Source of the DNA: Streptomyces sp. V3I7 | Lineage (GTDB): Bacteria > Actinomycetota > Actinomycetes > Streptomycetales > Streptomycetaceae | Length of the DNA: 64,000 nucleotides | Assembly (NCBI RefSeq): GCF_030817495.1 | Contig: NZ_JAUSZK010000001.1 | Location: 6,286,001 to 6,350,000, forward strand | Reading direction: 5' to 3' | Part shown: piece after piece, positions 32,342 to 40,084 of the stretch | Layout of the letters: the number at the start of each line of letters is the position of its first letter | How positions within the stretch are numbered: position 1 is the first letter of the stretch | Program-made: the position numbers and the translations under genes | Notes under the pieces: model-generated | The model's input: only the letters and a program-made list of their open reading frames with translations | Databases searched by the model: none | Told to the model about the DNA's origin: nothing

Positions 32342-33349
32342 TCAGTGGTGCACCGGGGCCGGGATGTGCTGGGTACCGATGCGCTTGCGGAACACCCAGT
32401 AGGTCCAGCCCTGGTAGAGCAGGATCAGCGGGGTGGCGAACGCGGCGACCCAGGTGATGATCTTCAGCGTGTACGGGCTGGCCGCGGCGTTGCCCGCCGT
32501 CAGGCTCCAGGCGGCGTCCAGGCTGGAGGGCATGACCTCCGGGAACAGGGCCAGGAAGAGCATCGCGAAGGTGGCCACCACGGTGAGGCCGGAGAAGACG
32601 AACGCCCAGCCCTCGCGGCCGCGGCCGTTGAAGGCCAGCGCGATCAGCAGCGCCACCAGCGCGATCACCTCGGCGACCAGGCTGCGGGGGTTGCCCGTCT
32701 GGACCTGGGTCCAGGTCAGGACGGCCGCGACGAGGAGGAAGACCAGCACGCCCAGGCGCGTGGCCAGGGTGCGGGCCCGGCCGCGGATGTCACCGACGGT
32801 CTTCAGCGCCGCGAAGATCGCGCCGTGGAAGGTGAACAGCACCACGGTCATCACGCCGCCGAGCAGGGCGTACGGCTGGACCAGCTCGGAGATGCCGCCG
32901 ACGTACTCCTTGTCGGCGCTGATCGGCAGGCCGTGGACCATGGCGGCGAAGAGCACGCCCCACAGGAAGGCCAGCACCAGCGAGGTGATGAAGATGGTCA
33001 GTTCCCAGTTGCGCTTCCAGGCGGTGCCGTTGCGCTTGGCCCGGTACTCGAAGGCCACACCGCGCAGGATGAGGCAGACCAGGATGACGAACATCGGCAG
33101 GTAGAAGCCGCTGAACATGGTGGCGTACCAGTCGGGGAAGGCGGCGAAGGTCGCGCCGGCCGCGGTGACCAGCCAGACCTCGTTGCCGTCCCAGACGGGG
33201 CCGATGGTGTTGAGCAGGACGCGGCGCTCGGTCTCCCCGCGGGCCAGGACCCGGGTCAGGATGCCCACGCCGAAGTCGAAGCCCTCGAGGAAGAAGTAGC
33301 CGGTCCACAGCAGGGCTATGACGAAGAACCATAGATCATGGAGGTGCAC
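32342..33349 (-). CDS. cydB: Cytochrome bd oxidase subunit II, copy 1
   Basis: A 335-residue membrane subunit with eight to nine hydrophobic segments. The family start HDLWFFVIALLWTGYFFLEGFDFGVG with the conserved Asp, then GPVWDGNEVWLVTAAGATFAAFP, are intact. It forms the heterodimeric quinol oxidase with CydA1, whose stop is 18 bases upstream. About three quarters of its length matches the copy at 48083-49087, so the two loci are duplicates. No cydDC follows this copy. Confidence 0.94.
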   Translation of the reverse strand: MHLHDLWFFVIALLWTGYFFLEGFDFGVGILTRVLARGETERRVLLNTIGPVWDGNEVWLVTAAGATFAAFPDWYATMFSGFYLPMFVILVCLILRGVAFEYRAKRNGTAWKRNWELTIFITSLVLAFLWGVLFAAMVHGLPISADKEYVGGISELVQPYALLGGVMTVVLFTFHGAIFAALKTVGDIRGRARTLATRLGVLVFLLVAAVLTWTQVQTGNPRSLVAEVIALVALLIALAFNGRGREGWAFVFSGLTVVATFAMLFLALFPEVMPSSLDAAWSLTAGNAAASPYTLKIITWVAAFATPLILLYQGWTYWVFRKRIGTQHIPAPVHH

Positions 33350-33367
33350 GGTCTCGGTCTCTCTGTA

Positions 33368-34927
33368 TCAGTAGGCGAAGGCGAGCGGCTTGTCGGCGTC
33401 CTGTTCGGCGCCGGCCTCGGTACGCAGCTGCGGGTCCTTGGCGGGCGGCCGCTCCGAGGTGATCGGGCCACCGCCGGCGTACTTGACCAGCAGCTTGACC
33501 TCGACCACGGCGAGGATCAGGTAGAGCACGGCGAACCCGATGAGGGTGATCAGCTGCTCGGTGACCGAGACACCGGGCGAGACACCGTCGACGGTGCGCA
33601 GCAGGCCGACCACGGCCCACGGCTGACGGCCCATGGCGGTGAAGATCCAGCCGAAGCTGTTGGCGATCAGCGGGAAGGCCATGGTGAAGATGGCGGCCCG
33701 CCAGGCCAGACCGGTCAGCATCGGACCGAGCTCACGCTTGTTGGTGAGCATCATCCGGGGCACGTCGCACTCGCCGGTGTACTTGTCCGGGTGCACCCAG
33801 AACTTGCGCCGCGTCAGCCACAGGCCGGCCGCACCCAGCATGAACGACGTCATACCGAAGGTGATCATGGCCCGGAAGCCCCAGTACGTCACCGGGACGT
33901 TCGGCAGGTAGTCGGAGGGCTTGCCGCCGTACTTGGCCGCCTCGGCGGCCGCCGTGTCGTTGATGCCGGGGACCGCGCTGTGGAAGTCGTGGTGCGCCAG
34001 GAAGGACAGCACGCCCGGGACCTGGATGTCGACGACGTTGCGTCCCTGGTTCACGTCACCGATGGCGAAGGCGGAGAACGGGGCCGGGGCCTCGGTGTTC
34101 CACAGGGCCTCGGCGGAGGCCATCTTCATCGGCTGCTGCTGGAACATCACCTGGCCGAGGCTGTCACCGCTGATCGCGGTGCCGAGGCCGAAGATCACGG
34201 CCAGCGTCAGACCGACGCGCAGCGAGGTACGCATGGCCGCGACCTGCTTGTGGTCGTTCTTCTTGCCCGCGAGCTCGCGCCGCTTGGCGCGGAACAGGTG
34301 GATGGCGGAGATGCCGATGACGAAGGCCGCACCGGTCAGGAACGCCGCGGTGATGCTGTGGATGACGGTCACCACGGTGATCTTCTGGAAGAGCACGGCG
34401 GCGATGTCGGTCAGATGGGCCTTTCCGGAGGCCTTGTCGATCTGGTAGCCCACCGGGTGCTGCATGAAGGAGTTCGCAGCGAGGATGAAGTACGTCGACA
34501 GGATCGTTCCGATGGAGACGATCCAGATGCAGGCGCAGTGCAGCTTCTTCGGCAGCTTGTCCCAGCCGAAGATCCACAGACCGATGAAGGTCGACTCGAA
34601 GAAGAAGGCCAGCAGGGCCTCGAGCGCGAGGGGAGCGCCGAAGACGTCACCGACGAAGCGGGAGTACGCCGACCAGTTCATACCGAACTGGAACTCCTGC
34701 ACCAGACCGGTGACGACGCCCATCGCGATGTTGATCAGGAAGAGCTTGCCCCAGAACTTGGTGGCATGGAAGTACTTCTCCCTCCCCGTACGGACCCAGG
34801 CCGTCTCCAGGCCGGCCGTGATCGCTGCCAGGCTGATCGTCAGTGGCACGAAGAAGTAGTGGTAGACGGTGGTCATGCCGAATTGCCATCGCGCGATGGT
34901 GTCCGGGGACAAGGCTGCTAGGTCCAC
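33368..34927 (-). CDS. cydA: Cytochrome bd oxidase subunit I, copy 1 (Glu-to-Ala in the GRQPW motif)
   Basis: A 519-residue heme-carrying subunit that oxidises menaquinol and reduces O2 at high affinity. Heme-ligand region ARWQFGMTTVYHYFF with His23, the EFQFGMNWS segment with its Glu, and the quinol-loop KMASAEALW Lys/Glu pair are present. The motif normally GWxxxExGRQPW reads GWIFTAMGRQPW: residue 431 is Ala (codon GCC), whereas copy 2 has Glu426. GTG at 34927 has GAGGAG upstream. The leader holds a promoter-like block shared with two other genes. Confidence 0.94.
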   Translation of the reverse strand: MDLAALSPDTIARWQFGMTTVYHYFFVPLTISLAAITAGLETAWVRTGREKYFHATKFWGKLFLINIAMGVVTGLVQEFQFGMNWSAYSRFVGDVFGAPLALEALLAFFFESTFIGLWIFGWDKLPKKLHCACIWIVSIGTILSTYFILAANSFMQHPVGYQIDKASGKAHLTDIAAVLFQKITVVTVIHSITAAFLTGAAFVIGISAIHLFRAKRRELAGKKNDHKQVAAMRTSLRVGLTLAVIFGLGTAISGDSLGQVMFQQQPMKMASAEALWNTEAPAPFSAFAIGDVNQGRNVVDIQVPGVLSFLAHHDFHSAVPGINDTAAAEAAKYGGKPSDYLPNVPVTYWGFRAMITFGMTSFMLGAAGLWLTRRKFWVHPDKYTGECDVPRMMLTNKRELGPMLTGLAWRAAIFTMAFPLIANSFGWIFTAMGRQPWAVVGLLRTVDGVSPGVSVTEQLITLIGFAVLYLILAVVEVKLLVKYAGGGPITSERPPAKDPQLRTEAGAEQDADKPLAFAY

Positions 34928-34994
34928 GGCAGATTTCTCCTCACTCCACGGTGCCGCTCGCAAAAGCGGATATCTCCGCGATCGCCTACGTATG

Positions 34995-35005
34995 TGAATA
35001 ATTCA
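34995..35005. promoter_or_regulatory. Weak palindrome TGAATAATTCA in the cydA1 leader
   Basis: TGTGAATAATTCA at 34993-35005 resembles half of a Rex (TGTGAA-N4-TTCACA) site, but the second half does not fit. Recorded as a possible redox-regulator site only. Confidence 0.2.
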
Positions 35006-35151
35006 GCAGCACACAGGAGTGGGTATATGTCGGCAATGGCACCGATATGTCGCATATGGTCGCGTTCGCACAGACGGTCGGCGGTGTTTTCCGCGGTGGC
35101 GAATGCTGTTTTCTCCCGTGCCAGGGAATGCTGAATTAGCGCTCGCCGATC

Positions 35152-35200
35152 ATCATGGGGAGATTCCCCGAGGAAGTCAAAGAGGGGGGCTTGATGAGGC
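35152..35200 (-). promoter_or_regulatory. Conserved promoter-like block upstream of cydA1 (copy A)
   Basis: Read toward cydA1: CATC, eight bases, CTCTTTGACT, with TTGACT at 35175-35180 and CATGAT at 35152-35157 as -35 and -10 (17-base spacer). The same word at the same spacing precedes the 758-residue oxidoreductase gene and moaA. Copies A and C also share GATC and AATTCAG/AATTGAG further downstream. The rest of the 470-base gap 34928-35397 is AT-richer than its surroundings and shows only the hairpins at 35234-35277 and copy D. Confidence 0.65.
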
Positions 35201-35233
35201 GATAGGTGGAGGTTATCTCTCATCGACATGCTT

Positions 35234-35277
35234 CTGACCAGGGGCGATACCCCTGGTCAGGCCCGGCTGAGGCCGGG
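35234..35277. terminator. Two adjacent hairpins between zwf and cydA1
   Basis: CTGACCAGGGG, CGATA loop, CCCCTGGTCAG (perfect 11-bp stem, 35234-35260), then CCCGGC-TGAG-GCCGGG (35262-35277). They would stop transcripts from zwf before the cydA1 promoter. Confidence 0.75.
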
Positions 35278-35316
35278 ATGCGGTCACCCGCAATGCATAG
35301 GTGCGACCTATTGGAT

Positions 35317-35362
35317 CATCGAAGTCGCTTCTTTGACTTCGGTTCACGCGCCGGTGGATACT
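35317..35362 (+). promoter_or_regulatory. Fourth copy of the conserved block (copy D), facing the end of zwf
   Basis: CATC, eight bases, TTCTTTGACT (35317-35338), then GATACT at 35357-35362 (18-base spacer). It points away from cydA1, into the 3' end of zwf on the opposite strand; no plus-strand gene follows. It could drive an antisense or small RNA, or be a regulator site only. Confidence 0.45.
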
Positions 35363-35397
35363 GGAGCCTACACAGATATTCGGAGAGAATAAAGGAA

Positions 35398-36786
35398 TCA
35401 CTCCGGCAGCCAGGGCTGCTGCCACGGCGGATAGTCGGCCACCAGGGCCTCGGCTTCCGGCGGCCCCCAGGAACCCACCGGATAAGGGAACACCGGCGGG
35501 GGATAGGACAGCAACGGCTGGACGATGCGCCAGCATTGTTCCACGACCGAGAACGGCGCGAAATACCGGTCGTCTCCCGTCAGTGCGGCGTACAGCACCC
35601 TTTCGTACGGCGCCTGCGGTTTCCCCAGTTCACGGGCGAATACCGTTTCGAGCGGGATTCGGCGCCATCTGTTGTCCTGGTCGAGCGCCGAAAGGTCCAG
35701 CCGCATTCCGGCGTCGGGGTCGATCCGCAGCACGATCTGGTTCGCCGCCACCTGGTTCGGATCCGGCAGGAAGCCCAGCCGGGGCGGCTCGCGCAGCATC
35801 AGCCGCACCTCGGTGTCCAACACCGGCAGCTCCTTGCCTGCCCGGATGAAGACCGGGACCCCGGCCCACCGCCAGTTGTCGATGTGCATCCGCAGCGCCG
35901 CGTAAGTCTCGGTGGTCGACCCCGGCGCCACCCCCGGCACCTGGAGATAGCCGAGGTACTGCCCACGCACGTAGTCGCGCACCTCGACCGCGGGCGTCGC
36001 CCGCAGCACCTCGACCTTCTTGGCCCACAGGTCCTCCGCGCTCGGACCGACCGGCGGGTCCATCGTCACCAGGGCCAGGACGAGCAGCAGATGGTTCTCC
36101 ACGACGTCGCGCAGCGCGCCCACCTCGTCGTAGAAGCTGCCGCGCTGGGCCACCCCGAAGTCCTCGGCCATCGTGATCTGGATCGCCGAGACGCTGTCGC
36201 GGTGCCACAGCTCGTCCATCGCCGTGTTGGCGAACCGCAGGTACTCCAGCTCGATGACCGGTTCCTTGCCCAGGAAGTGGTCGACGCGCAGGATCTGCTC
36301 CTCCTCCAGCACCTGGCACAGCAGCTGGTTCAGCGCCCGCGCCGACGCCAGGTCGTGCCCGAAGGGCTTCTCCACCGCCACCCGCGCCCGCGCGACCAGT
36401 CGCGCCGCGCCGAGCTGCTCCACGATCGGCGCGTACAGCGCGGGCGGCATCGCCAGGTAGTAGAGGGGACGGCGGCAGCCGGAAAGACGCTGGGCGAGCC
36501 GCTCGTACGTCGCCGGATCCGAGGCGTTGCCCGCGACGTACGTCAGCCGCCGGGCGAGCCGGTCGAAGACCACGTCGGTCACGTGCTCACCGGACTCCTC
36601 GATCGCCTTGCGCGCCCGGTCCGCCAGCTGGGCGTCGGTCAGCTCACGGCGCCCGACCCCGATCACCGGGACGTCGAGCAGCCCGCGCCGCTCCAGCAGG
36701 TACAGCGCGGGGAAGGTCATCTTCTGCGCGAGATCCCCGGTCACCCCGAAGATCACCAGGGCGTCGGCCGTCCAGGACGTGTCCAT
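35398..36786 (-). CDS. zwf: Glucose-6-phosphate dehydrogenase
   Basis: A 462-residue NADP-dependent dehydrogenase making 6-phosphogluconolactone and NADPH. The N-terminal nucleotide fold reads VIFGVTGDLAQKM, the catalytic segment RVDHFLGKEPV has the conserved Asp-His-x-x-Gly-Lys, and EKPFGHDLASARALN is the substrate region. The usual RIDHYLGKE is changed at two positions (Val, Phe), and the protein is about 40 residues shorter than the main Streptomyces enzymes, so it is probably a second, specialised copy. It may supply reductant under stress, given the neighbours (inference). Confidence 0.92.
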   Translation of the reverse strand: MDTSWTADALVIFGVTGDLAQKMTFPALYLLERRGLLDVPVIGVGRRELTDAQLADRARKAIEESGEHVTDVVFDRLARRLTYVAGNASDPATYERLAQRLSGCRRPLYYLAMPPALYAPIVEQLGAARLVARARVAVEKPFGHDLASARALNQLLCQVLEEEQILRVDHFLGKEPVIELEYLRFANTAMDELWHRDSVSAIQITMAEDFGVAQRGSFYDEVGALRDVVENHLLLVLALVTMDPPVGPSAEDLWAKKVEVLRATPAVEVRDYVRGQYLGYLQVPGVAPGSTTETYAALRMHIDNWRWAGVPVFIRAGKELPVLDTEVRLMLREPPRLGFLPDPNQVAANQIVLRIDPDAGMRLDLSALDQDNRWRRIPLETVFARELGKPQAPYERVLYAALTGDDRYFAPFSVVEQCWRIVQPLLSYPPPVFPYPVGSWGPPEAEALVADYPPWQQPWLPE

Positions 36787-36815
36787 AGGCTGCTGCTCCC
36801 TGCCTCGGCGGCAGC

Positions 36816-36839
36816 CGGGCCGGCACGGAGGCCGGCCCG
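36816..36839. terminator. Terminator hairpin between zwf and the small hydrophilic gene
   Basis: CGGGCCGGC, six-base loop, GCCGGCCCG: perfect 9-bp stem downstream of the 93-residue gene. Confidence 0.7.
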
Positions 36840-36861
36840 ATCGCGGTAGGGGTTTGCGATG

Positions 36862-37143
36862 TCAGACGTCGTAGTGCGTTGGAGGGAAGGGCGGACGGTC
36901 CTTGCGTGGCCTTCTCGACTCGGTGGGCAGCTTGCCCTCCTCGACCTGACGGTCGATCTCGACGACCTCGTCCTCGTACACCCGCTCCGGGGTGCTCCGG
37001 TGGGTGGGGAGACCGAGGGCCTGGCGGTCCACCGCCGTGCGCTCGGCGAGCTCGTCCGCGTTGGGGCGCCGGGGCATGCCGCGCCCGTGTCCGGTGTCCG
37101 GGTTTCCTTCGACCTCTTGGTTCGACTTGTGGTGATGCACCAT
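36862..37143 (-). CDS. Small hydrophilic protein of unknown function
   Basis: A 93-residue, charged protein with no signal peptide or membrane segment. It starts with a His-rich MVHHHKS and has Arg/Asp/Glu repeats (TPERVYEDEVVEIDRQVEEGKLP), predicted largely disordered by composition. AGGAGG lies directly before the ATG, which supports it as a real gene. It is 46 bases downstream of the second Clp gene and ahead of a terminator, so it is likely cotranscribed with that unfoldase. Function unknown. Confidence 0.7.
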   Translation of the reverse strand: MVHHHKSNQEVEGNPDTGHGRGMPRRPNADELAERTAVDRQALGLPTHRSTPERVYEDEVVEIDRQVEEGKLPTESRRPRKDRPPFPPTHYDV

Positions 37144-37189
37144 GCTTCCTCCTGGTCAAGGGGACCGGAACCTACGGGACCCGGCGCCG

Positions 37190-39811
37190 TCAGGCGGTGT
37201 CGTCGTCGTTCTTGGCCGTCTTGCGCGGCTTCTTGGTGTCACCCTTCTTCGAGGCGTCCGTGCTGCTCTTCTCCGTGGTGGTCTTCTTCGCCGCCTTCGC
37301 GGTCTTCGCGGGGGCCTTGTCCTTGTCGCCGTCCTTGCCGCGGACGGTGACATGCAGGCTGTCCTCGCGGACGTCGACGACGACCGTGTCACCCGGCTCG
37401 GCGTCGCCGCTCAGCAGCAGCGTGGCGATGCGGTTGTCGACCTCGGTCTGGATGGTGCGGCGCAACGGCCGGGCACCGAACTCCGGTTGATAGCCGTGGG
37501 CGATGAGGAGCTTCTTCGCGGGCTCCGTGATCTCCAGGCCCAGCCCCTGCGCCTCCAGCCGCTTGCTGGTCTTGGCCAGCAGCAGGTCGAGGATCTGCTC
37601 CAGGTCCTTCTCGCTCAGCCCGTTGAACACGATGATGTCGTCGATCCGGTTGAGGAACTCGGGGCGGAAGAAGCCCCGCAGCATGTCCATCAACTCGCCC
37701 TTGATCTCGAAGACATCGCCCTCGTGGTCGATGATCAGCTGGGCGCCGATGTTGGACGTCATGATGATGACGCAGTGCCGGAAGTTCACCGTACGGCCCT
37801 GCGCGTCGGTCAGGATGCCGTCGTCCAGCACCTGCAGCAAGGCGTTGAAGACATCCGGGTGCGCCTTCTCGATCTCGTCGAACAGCACCACGCAGTACGG
37901 GTTCCTGCGCACCTTCTCCGTGAGCTGACCGGCCTCCTCGTAGCCGACGTACCCGGGAGGGGCGCCGACCAGCCGGGCGACCGTGTGCTTCTCCTGGAAC
38001 TCGCTCATGTCGAAGCGGACCAGCTTGTCCTCGCTGCCGAACAGCTTCTCCGCGATGGTCTTGGCGACCTCCGTCTTGCCGACACCGGTCGGCCCCAGGA
38101 ACAGGAACGAGCCGACGGGCCGGTCGGGGTCGCCCATGCCGGAACGGTTGCGCCGCACCGCCTGCGACACGGCCGCGATCGCCTCGTTCTGGCCGACCAC
38201 GCGGGTGTGCATGTCCTCTTCGAGGTTGAGGAGCTTCTCCTTCTCGCTCTCCGTCAGCTGCGAGACCGGAATGCCGGTCCGCCGCGCCACCACGTCGGCG
38301 ATGTCCTTGAGGTCGACCGTGACCACGCCCTCGCGGCGCTCCTCCATCCCGGTCAGTTCGCTCTCCGCCTCGCTGATCTCCTTCTTCAGCTCGGACGCCC
38401 TGCCGAAGTCCTCCGACGCGACCGCCTGGTTCAACTCGCGGCGCAGGCGCGCGATGTGCTCCTCGCGCTCGGTCAGCTCGGGCGAGGGGCTGGCGGCGCG
38501 CAGGCGGACCCGCGCACCGGCCTGGTCCATGAGGTCGATGGCCTTGTCCGGCAGGAATCGGTCACTGATGTACCGGTCGGACAGCGCGGCCGCCGCGGCC
38601 AGCGCCCCGTCCGTGAACCGCACGCCGTGATGCGCCTCGTACGCGTCCCGCAGACCCTCCAGGATCTCCACGGTCTCGTCGACGCTCGGCTCGGGCACCT
38701 TCACCGGCTGGAACCGCCGCTCCAGCGCCGCGTCCTTCTCGATGTACTTGCGGTACTCGTCCAGCGTCGTCGCGCCCACGACGTGCAACTCACCGCGCGC
38801 CAGCGCCGGCTTGAGCATGTTCGCCGCGTCCATCGAGCCCTCGCCGGTGGCACCCGCCCCGACGACCGTGTGCAGCTCGTCGATGAACAGGATGATGTCG
38901 CCATGCGACTCCTGGACGTCCTCGATGACCTTCTTCAGGCGCTCCTCGAACTGGCCCCGGTACTGCGAACCCGCGATCATCGCCGACAGGTCCAGCGCCA
39001 CCACCCGCTTGTCCTTCAGGGTGTTGGGCACGTCCCCGGCCACGATCCGCTGGGCGAGGCCCTCGACGATCGCGGTCTTGCCGACGCCCGGTTCACCGAC
39101 CAGGACCGGGTTGTTCTTCGAGCGCCGGGACAGGATCTCGACGGTCTCCTCGATCTCCTCGGCGCGGCCCACGACCGGGTCGAGCTTGCCGGCCTTGGCC
39201 TCCTCGGTGAGGTCCCGACCGTACTCGTCCAGCGTCGTCGTCGGCTTCTTCGCCTGGGCGCCACCCTCGGGCCGGCCCGGCTGCTCCGCCGCCGCCCCAC
39301 GCAGCCGCTTGACGTCCGGCGCGTAGTCGCGCAGCAGACGGGCGGCGTCCGAGTCGGCGTCGGCGAGCAGGGCGCCGAGGATGTGTTCGGGACCGATATA
39401 AGTGGAGCCCATGTCCTGGGCGTGCGCGTACGCCTCGCCCAGGGTCCGCTTGGCGGCCGGGGTGAGGCCGGGTTCGGCAAAGGCCTCGCCGGGTTCCTGG
39501 GGAAGCGCGTCGGCGACCTTGTCCGCGAGCGAGTCGGGGTCGATGCCGGCCCGGGCGATCAGGGCACGTGCGGGGTCGACCTTCGTGGAGGCCCACAGCA
39601 GGTGCTCGGTGTCGAGCTCCGACGTCCCGTCCTCCGCCGCCCGCTGCGCGGCGAGGTTGATGAGCTCCTGGGCCGCGTCGGTCAGCAGCCGTCCGATGGG
39701 CACGCGCTGCACCGCGGGCGGTGACGAAGCGGGCGACATGCCGAAGAACCGATTCAAGAGATCGCTGAACGGATCCGACGATCCGAAAGCGGATCCAAAC
39801 GACATCGACAT
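37190..39811 (-). CDS. Clp/Hsp100 AAA+ ATPase, paralogue 2
   Basis: An 873-residue AAA+ unfoldase closely matching paralogue 1: [14 protein letters not shown] start, Clp N-domain, AAA1 ([13 protein letters not shown]), short middle segment with [20 protein letters not shown]2 ([12 protein letters not shown]). The AAA2 lacks an LGF/IGF ClpP loop ([15 protein letters not shown]... PEFLNRIDD). It differs by a tail of about 55 residues rich in Lys, Thr and Ala (from [15 protein letters not shown] back to about residue 818), absent from paralogue 1. AGGAG precedes the ATG. Followed by the small hydrophilic gene. Confidence 0.9.
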   Translation of the reverse strand: MSMSFGSAFGSSDPFSDLLNRFFGMSPASSPPAVQRVPIGRLLTDAAQELINLAAQRAAEDGTSELDTEHLLWASTKVDPARALIARAGIDPDSLADKVADALPQEPGEAFAEPGLTPAAKRTLGEAYAHAQDMGSTYIGPEHILGALLADADSDAARLLRDYAPDVKRLRGAAAEQPGRPEGGAQAKKPTTTLDEYGRDLTEEAKAGKLDPVVGRAEEIEETVEILSRRSKNNPVLVGEPGVGKTAIVEGLAQRIVAGDVPNTLKDKRVVALDLSAMIAGSQYRGQFEERLKKVIEDVQESHGDIILFIDELHTVVGAGATGEGSMDAANMLKPALARGELHVVGATTLDEYRKYIEKDAALERRFQPVKVPEPSVDETVEILEGLRDAYEAHHGVRFTDGALAAAAALSDRYISDRFLPDKAIDLMDQAGARVRLRAASPSPELTEREEHIARLRRELNQAVASEDFGRASELKKEISEAESELTGMEERREGVVTVDLKDIADVVARRTGIPVSQLTESEKEKLLNLEEDMHTRVVGQNEAIAAVSQAVRRNRSGMGDPDRPVGSFLFLGPTGVGKTEVAKTIAEKLFGSEDKLVRFDMSEFQEKHTVARLVGAPPGYVGYEEAGQLTEKVRRNPYCVVLFDEIEKAHPDVFNALLQVLDDGILTDAQGRTVNFRHCVIIMTSNIGAQLIIDHEGDVFEIKGELMDMLRGFFRPEFLNRIDDIIVFNGLSEKDLEQILDLLLAKTSKRLEAQGLGLEITEPAKKLLIAHGYQPEFGARPLRRTIQTEVDNRIATLLLSGDAEPGDTVVVDVREDSLHVTVRGKDGDKDKAPAKTAKAAKKTTTEKSSTDASKKGDTKKPRKTAKNDDDTA

Positions 39812-39930
39812 GACATCTCCTGGTGACGGGGGGATACTCAATACTCAAACGCGATACCAACGGCTCCGCAAGCGGGGCGATTTCCCGCTGCCCCGGAGCC
39901 GGTCCAGTGGTGCGTATTGCGGCGCACGAC

Positions 39931-39966
39931 ACCTTTGAAGAGGACTTCACCTTTGAAGAGGGCTTC
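39931..39966. repeat. Tandem 18-bp direct repeat upstream of the 773-residue oxidoreductase
   Basis: ACCTTTGAAGAGGACTTC and ACCTTTGAAGAGGGCTTC, adjacent and differing at one base, in the 273-base gap between divergent genes. Could be tandem activator sites. The remainder of 39812-40084 shows nothing else clear. Confidence 0.75.
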
Positions 39967-40084
39967 GTAGTTGCCGGGTTTATGCGGCGGCATGCATTTC
40001 GCGAGTCGTCTGGCGCGGAATGTTCGGCAGGCATAGCCTGAGGACAAATCGCCGTGTAGCGGCCCACGCCCGAATGGTGGAAGG

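Noticed and set aside
34993..35008. Rex operator before cydA1
   Set aside because: Only the first half (TGTGAA) fits; the second half does not form TTCACA. Kept only as a weak palindrome.
34918..35229. 103-codon open frame on the minus strand covering the cydA1 leader
   Set aside because: Codon use is unlike the neighbours (low third-position G+C, a TTA codon), it runs into the cydA1 start, and the related sequence at copy B has stop codons in the matching frame. The similarity to copies B and C is better explained as regulatory DNA.
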